NCBI RefSeq assembly: GCF_040054535.1
Contig: NC_090779.1
Coordinates: forward strand, 18,139,001-18,203,000
Direction: 5' to 3'
DNA: 64,000 bases
DNA from: Antennarius striatus
Lineage: Eukaryota; Chordata; Actinopteri; Lophiiformes; Antennariidae
The position numbers were made by a program, and so were the translations under genes. Of the stretch, positions 59,940 through 64,000 are shown in pieces; the first letter of the stretch is position 1; each line of letters starts with the position of its first letter. The notes under the pieces are model-generated. The model was not told the origin of the DNA and ran no database searches. It saw only the letters and a program-made list of their open reading frames with translations.

Positions 59940-61604
59940 TCAGCTTTTAGGCTGTCGGAGGAGGCCACGGATCCTGCGGACCAGGGCCTGGATGAAGGTG
60001 TAGCGGGAGCGGACCTGACTGTACAGGCCTTCCACCTCCAGCAGCTTCCTCTGCAGAGCCTCTCCGAAACCTGCAGCCATGTCGTTCTTCAGCTGCTCAC
60101 ACAGAAGAAAGAGGGATCAGGAACATTGTAGGTGGTAAAAACTTGGAAACTTGGATAGCGCAGCTATCTATTTCTTACCATGTCGAGGTCTTGCTGGCTG
60201 AGCCGGGACAAACCGAGACCACGACTTCCACTCGTCTGCAGCCCACCGAACGATTCTGAAAATATGGAATATGTAGATCAAATATTTCCATCCAGTTCAA
60301 CGCGCTCATTTCCAACCTTGGCTTAAATTTCGATTATAAAGAAATATCTCTCACCATCAGCAAGTCGTGATTTGTACAAACTGGCTCCAGGCAAGAGAGT
60401 GTCTTTAAGATCAGTGGGGGTGCAATGCAGCAGGTAAAACTCCAGGTGGCGCCACAAAACAAACAAACAGGTCTCAATAACATCTGAAGAAGATTTAGGT
60501 CAAGGCATTTTCTACAAGGTGCTTATTGGAGAACTCCCAAAGAGACACATAAAGCAGCTTACTGAATAACAATAAAGGAATTAATTCTTTAAGCAGAGAC
60601 CAAAGGATACAAGAGCACAGGGCCAGCAGCTTGGCTCTGTTGTTGATGAGCTGGACCAGTCGTCTCTTGGCCAGCAAACTCCTTTGGACTGATGAGATTT
60701 TCTCCACTCCTCCGGGGCCCGACACCAAGCCCTGGCACAACTACAGATTACAAGTGTGAAGTTAGAATTGCAGATTGAATTCAGTAAGTAAGGAGCAGTC
60801 ACTTGCGCATATTGTTGGTTTAACTCAAATGCTAATTTTCATTCACTAATTGTGATTTAATGTGCTGGTCCATTGTTACCTCTTTGAGCTCATCTGGAGG
60901 CAGCTGATCCAGGGTCTGCAGCTTGCCCAAGCTCTGTCTGTGACTCTGGTGGAAGCGGAAGAAATCTGCAGCGCTGTTCTTCAGCAGGTACATGACCAAA
61001 CCCAGGCTAGGGGCACGGGAATACGCCATGGATGGCAGAGCAGACGAAAGATCTAAAAAAAGATAAATAATTAATTTTGTTCTCATGTTTTCAAAATATA
61101 TTTCCTCTTCCTCAGTGTCGGCAGAACATCACTGACCTGAACGTCCTCCTTCCCTTCCGGCGGGTTCGCTGCCCGATGGGCTGAAGAGGCAGATGCTGAA
61201 CTGAGCCTGGGCTGAGCTCTGCAGCAGCAGAGTTTGGCAGTACTCCATGATGTTAGCGCACACCTGAGTCAAGCGGACACAACCTCAGGCTGGTGGCAAC
61301 AGACTACTGATGACTCATCACGAACGTGGATAGTCCAAACAGAATATTTCAGTGCTATTGTTCCATTCCTTTTGTAAAATCACCACTGTCTATCAGATGT
61401 GTGGAATATGGGAAAGGACAGACACCGGGTCTTCTTCCCAGGAACACATTACTTCATTTATACAATCTGTCTCACCTGCTGCATGGCCACCTCCATCACC
61501 TCTCTCCTGTCTGCAGGGTCTCCTGGTGCAGCGATCTCCGCTTGCTTCAGCAACCTCTCCCGCTCGCTTCCTGCCAGACGGGCGAGCAGTGACAGACTCA
61601 GACG
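59940..61604 (-). CDS. nup205: nup205 exons, C-terminal solenoid part 2 and stop
   Basis: Exons 61604-61476 (RLSLSLLARLAGSERERLLK to EVAMQQ), 61263-61137 (VCANIMEYCQTLLLQSS), 61052-60880 (LGLVMYLLKNSAADFFRFHQ), 60740-60611 (KISSVQRSLLAKRRLVQLIN), 60483-60355 (VIETCLFVLWRHLEFYLLHC), 60255-60179 (LGLSRLSQQDLDM) and 60092-59940, which ends RQPKS with TGA at 59942-59940. Confidence 0.94.
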
Positions 61605-64000
61605 CTGAAAGAGAAGAGCATTATAATTAAGTGTGCTGTTACCACACTGGGATGGGTGTGCATTAGACTTAGCTGATTCCAATAACTGATTGCTGCTTCT
61701 CGTGGCTGACACTAATAAAATAATACCAATAATTTTGTATTTTCAAACTCTGGAAAGTAAAAAGTGTACGCTTTCACTTTAAACCATTATGTAGCGCTCA
61801 CAGCTTTGACATCATGAGTTATTCTTCTTTTGTTCTTTGATAAAGCATGAACCAGCTGTAAAGGTGCATTCTACTGTACGGGGGGTGTAGCTATGGTGAC
61901 TATAACTGCATTACTGGCTTATAAAGTTAACTTATTATTGGGCTGATAATTCATCTCTTGCACACATTGAGCTATCAAACCTGGAATCTGTTTATGTGAC
62001 CCTGGAACTCTGGAAGAGCAGCACTGTTGACCTCCCCACTCGTCTCAAGGGCACCTGAGAGACCAAGCATACGGGGAGAAAACCATTCACAGTGTGTGAA
62101 AGTGGCAACATGGTTTACAGTACAAATGGGCAAAGGTTGTTTCTTCGTCTACCTGGCAAAGCCGTCTTACTGATGATGCCAGTAAGCAAAGACAGTTCCT
62201 GCAAAACTCCCATACTGAGCTCCTGACAGCGTAGCAATGACTGAATTGTGTCAGCATGGACTATCAGCCACTGGAGAACCTATAACACACACACACACAT
62301 ACCCACACACACATAAAGCAAAAAGACAAGTTAGAACGCTGTGTTCAACTACGATATACAATAATGTTTAAGTGTGCACAAACAATCTCTCATCAATGAA
62401 ACTCTGAAGAAAAAACTTGTTCTTGTATTGTTAGCATTAGTTGCGTTTACCTGCGCTGCCCCCTGCTGGTGGTTCATGGTGGTGGACGTAAGGATGACCT
62501 GAAAGAGCCTCAAGGTCGGTAAGAGGATCTGCCTGTAGCGGTCCATAGGGCTGGGGATGAAGCCTGATGGATCCCTCATCATCCTGTAGACCAAAGAAGG
62601 ACCAGACACACACTTATTTAAACTATATACACAGCCCAAAAGAACACAAGTCATTTGAACAAGAAGTCTTCAATCTTAACAGTATAATTAATAATTTATA
62701 ATAATTTATAGTTTTACAAATTATCCAGCAACGATAATTTATAAAACTAACTGATTGGACAATTTCTTTGAAACAAGCAGCTCATAAACAAAACACACAT
62801 AAAAAACATTATAGAATGAGAAAAGCCATCTTGGAAGCTACAGCACCATCTCATTCCCATCTTTTCGTGACTCTACCTGTGTGCATCGCTGTCAGGTATC
62901 ATGTCAAACACTTGGCACTCTATCAGCTGCGCCACCAGCCCAGAGCGCAGCAGTTCCACGGCTCCCTGACCCGTCTTAGCAACACGAGTCAACAGGGCCT
63001 GAAAACATGCATTGTAATATTATAATTATAACCAGTGCAAAGTGTAAGTGTGTTTGATTCAGTACGCGTCTCCTCACCATTTTGCTCTCGTAGATATAGA
63101 GTGGTTTGAGGAGGGGAGGCTGAGGTGTGAGTAGGCTCTGCAGGGCGACATCGTCCTGTCTCAGGCTCTCCACTAGCGACCGCAGGTACCCGCTGTTGCA
63201 GATGTAGACAAGCCACTGATTCTGCCGGTCTATGGACAGGATACGGTCCAGCACCGCCAGAGCTAACATCTAACAGCGGTGGAGAAGAGACGAGAATAAA
63301 GCAAGCAGTGACAGTAAAACAAAATAAAAGCATGGCCAAGAAGTCAAAAAATACATGTGTATACTACATAGAATAAATTCCTTTTATTCATGATGAAGAT
63401 CACAACAGAATTTTCTAAATTAAGTTCATTTTAGTCCCTCCATTGGTTTTGAAAATGTACTTTCACTATATATTTGGAACTGTATCAAATCTAAACACAG
63501 CACTGAAGTCCTACTTTTGTTGTTTGAAACCTACCCTGCTGATCTCGTGGCCGTCGCAGGCGTCCCGACACACCACCTCCATGAGAGCCTTGCCGTAGCT
63601 TTCAATGATGGAGAGATTCTCTCTCTGCAGCTTTGAGAAGCCATCCTCAGGCGCTGTGAGGCGCTCCCACATCGCTTTCCCTGCTACAGTGATAAAAACA
63701 ATACATTTTCCTCACATGAACCATTTAAACATCTTTATGTTTGTATTCCATGAGGCTTCTGTGCTGTACCTGTCTGCAGAGTATCTGGTTCTTCAGGTTT
63801 CTGGGCGATTTGAAGGTAGTACAGCAGAGAGCCATATAAGTGAGCCCTTAGACGCTGATATCCACCTCCTTGAAATGTAAAAAAGGACAACAGAGTTAAC
63901 CTAAAGTTTCATCAAAACTACATATTCAATTTTCTTTTTTCATAAGTCAAAATGCTTTAAAGTCACCACTGACCGGTGCAAAGGATGAAGTCCAGCAGCT
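59940..64000 (-). CDS. nup205: nup205, nuclear pore inner-ring scaffold (3' partial, 15 exons)
   Basis: Large alpha-solenoid nucleoporin that, with Nup93, Nup188, Nup155 and Nup35, builds the inner ring of the nuclear pore. Exons in transcript order: 64000-63974 (cut by the window), 63868-63770, 63680-63535, 63269-63078, 62998-62877, 62583-62451, 62279-62153, 62054-61981, 61604-61476, 61263-61137, 61052-60880, 60740-60611, 60483-60355, 60255-60179, 60092-59940. All phases close, giving about 612 codons of a protein of about 2000. Diagnostic blocks: GGYQRLRAHLYGSLLYYLQI, QDDVALQSLLTPQPPLLKPL, FIPSPMDRYRQILLP, LLTGIISKTALPG, LINNRAKLLALCS, VLWRHLEFYLLHC and the end RYTFIQALVRRIRGLLRQPK. Introns are short (76-330 bases), as expected in a compact fish genome. 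No defects are seen, so this copy should be functional. Confidence 0.95.
61981..63269 (-). CDS. nup205: nup205 exons, C-terminal solenoid part 1
   Basis: Exons 63269-63078 (MLALAVLDRILSIDRQNQWL to YIYESKM), 62998-62877 (ALLTRVAKTGQGAVELLRSG to CQVFDM), 62583-62451 (MMRDPSGFIPSPMDRYRQIL), 62279-62153 (VLQWLIVHADTIQSLLRCQE) and 62054-61981 (VNSAALPEFQGHINRFQ). Alternating amphipathic helices fit the alpha-solenoid. The fourth-listed type of short exon (74 bases) is the least conserved. Confidence 0.93.
62455..62469 (-). promoter_or_regulatory. CTCF-type core motif inside a nup205 exon
   Basis: The minus strand reads CCAGCAGGGGGCAGC, a perfect match to the CTCF core CCASYAGRKGGC, near the donor end of the exon 62583-62451. 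It also encodes the HHQQGAAQ residues there, so conservation could be for protein. Motif match only. Confidence 0.4.
63535..64000 (-). CDS. nup205: nup205 exons, start of the in-window part
   Basis: Exons 64000-63974 (LLDFILCTG), 63868-63770 (GGYQRLRAHLYGSLLYYLQI, then AQKPEEPDTLQT) and 63680-63535 (MWERLTAPEDGFSKLQREN onward to CDGHEISR). The third exon has a tandem acceptor, TAGCAG, so its 5' edge could instead be 63683, adding one residue. Confidence 0.93.

Overview
This window looks like nuclear DNA of a teleost fish. It is AT-rich, intron-rich and packed with long (TG)n/(CA)n and (CT)n microsatellites. It carries a tRNA-derived SINE-like copy and remnants of non-LTR retrotransposons, and its three genes encode vertebrate-type proteins with GT-AG introns. 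I found no prokaryotic or viral genes, no CRISPR array and no sign of a new enzyme system. Names rest on protein similarity recalled from the human orthologues; no search was run.

Layout. (1) 1-10165 is intron 1 of bicd1 (first coding exon lies upstream) and holds simple repeats, a SINE-like copy and a LINE 3' tail. (2) 10166-19700, plus strand: bicd1, a coiled-coil dynein/dynactin cargo adaptor, in nine recognised exons; the joint between exons ending at 16868 and starting at 18753 is out of phase, so one exon is unseen or the short read-through end at 16940 is used. The 3' UTR probably runs to about 21.2-21.5 kb. (3) 21640-57366, plus strand: fgd4 (frabin), a Cdc42 guanine-nucleotide exchange factor with DH, PH, FYVE and PH domains. 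The DH-to-stop part is compact (53.6-57.4 kb) and its phases close exactly. The 5' part is spread over more than 30 kb, with a CpG-rich first exon at 21.8 kb and several other candidate first or cassette exons. (4) 59940-64000, minus strand: the last 15 exons of nup205, an inner-ring nuclear pore scaffold protein, tail to tail with fgd4.

The three genes do not form a pathway. BICD1 next to FGD4 is the order I recall from human chromosome 12p11, which supports bicd1 rather than bicd2. NUP205 is on human chromosome 7, so the fgd4-nup205 junction is a linkage difference from human. The most interesting material is the 5' architecture of fgd4 (several phase-1 first exons and a symmetric cassette exon), the unresolved 3' end of bicd1, a decayed retrotransposon with a restriction-like endonuclease at 32.1-32.7 kb, and several strong inverted repeats.
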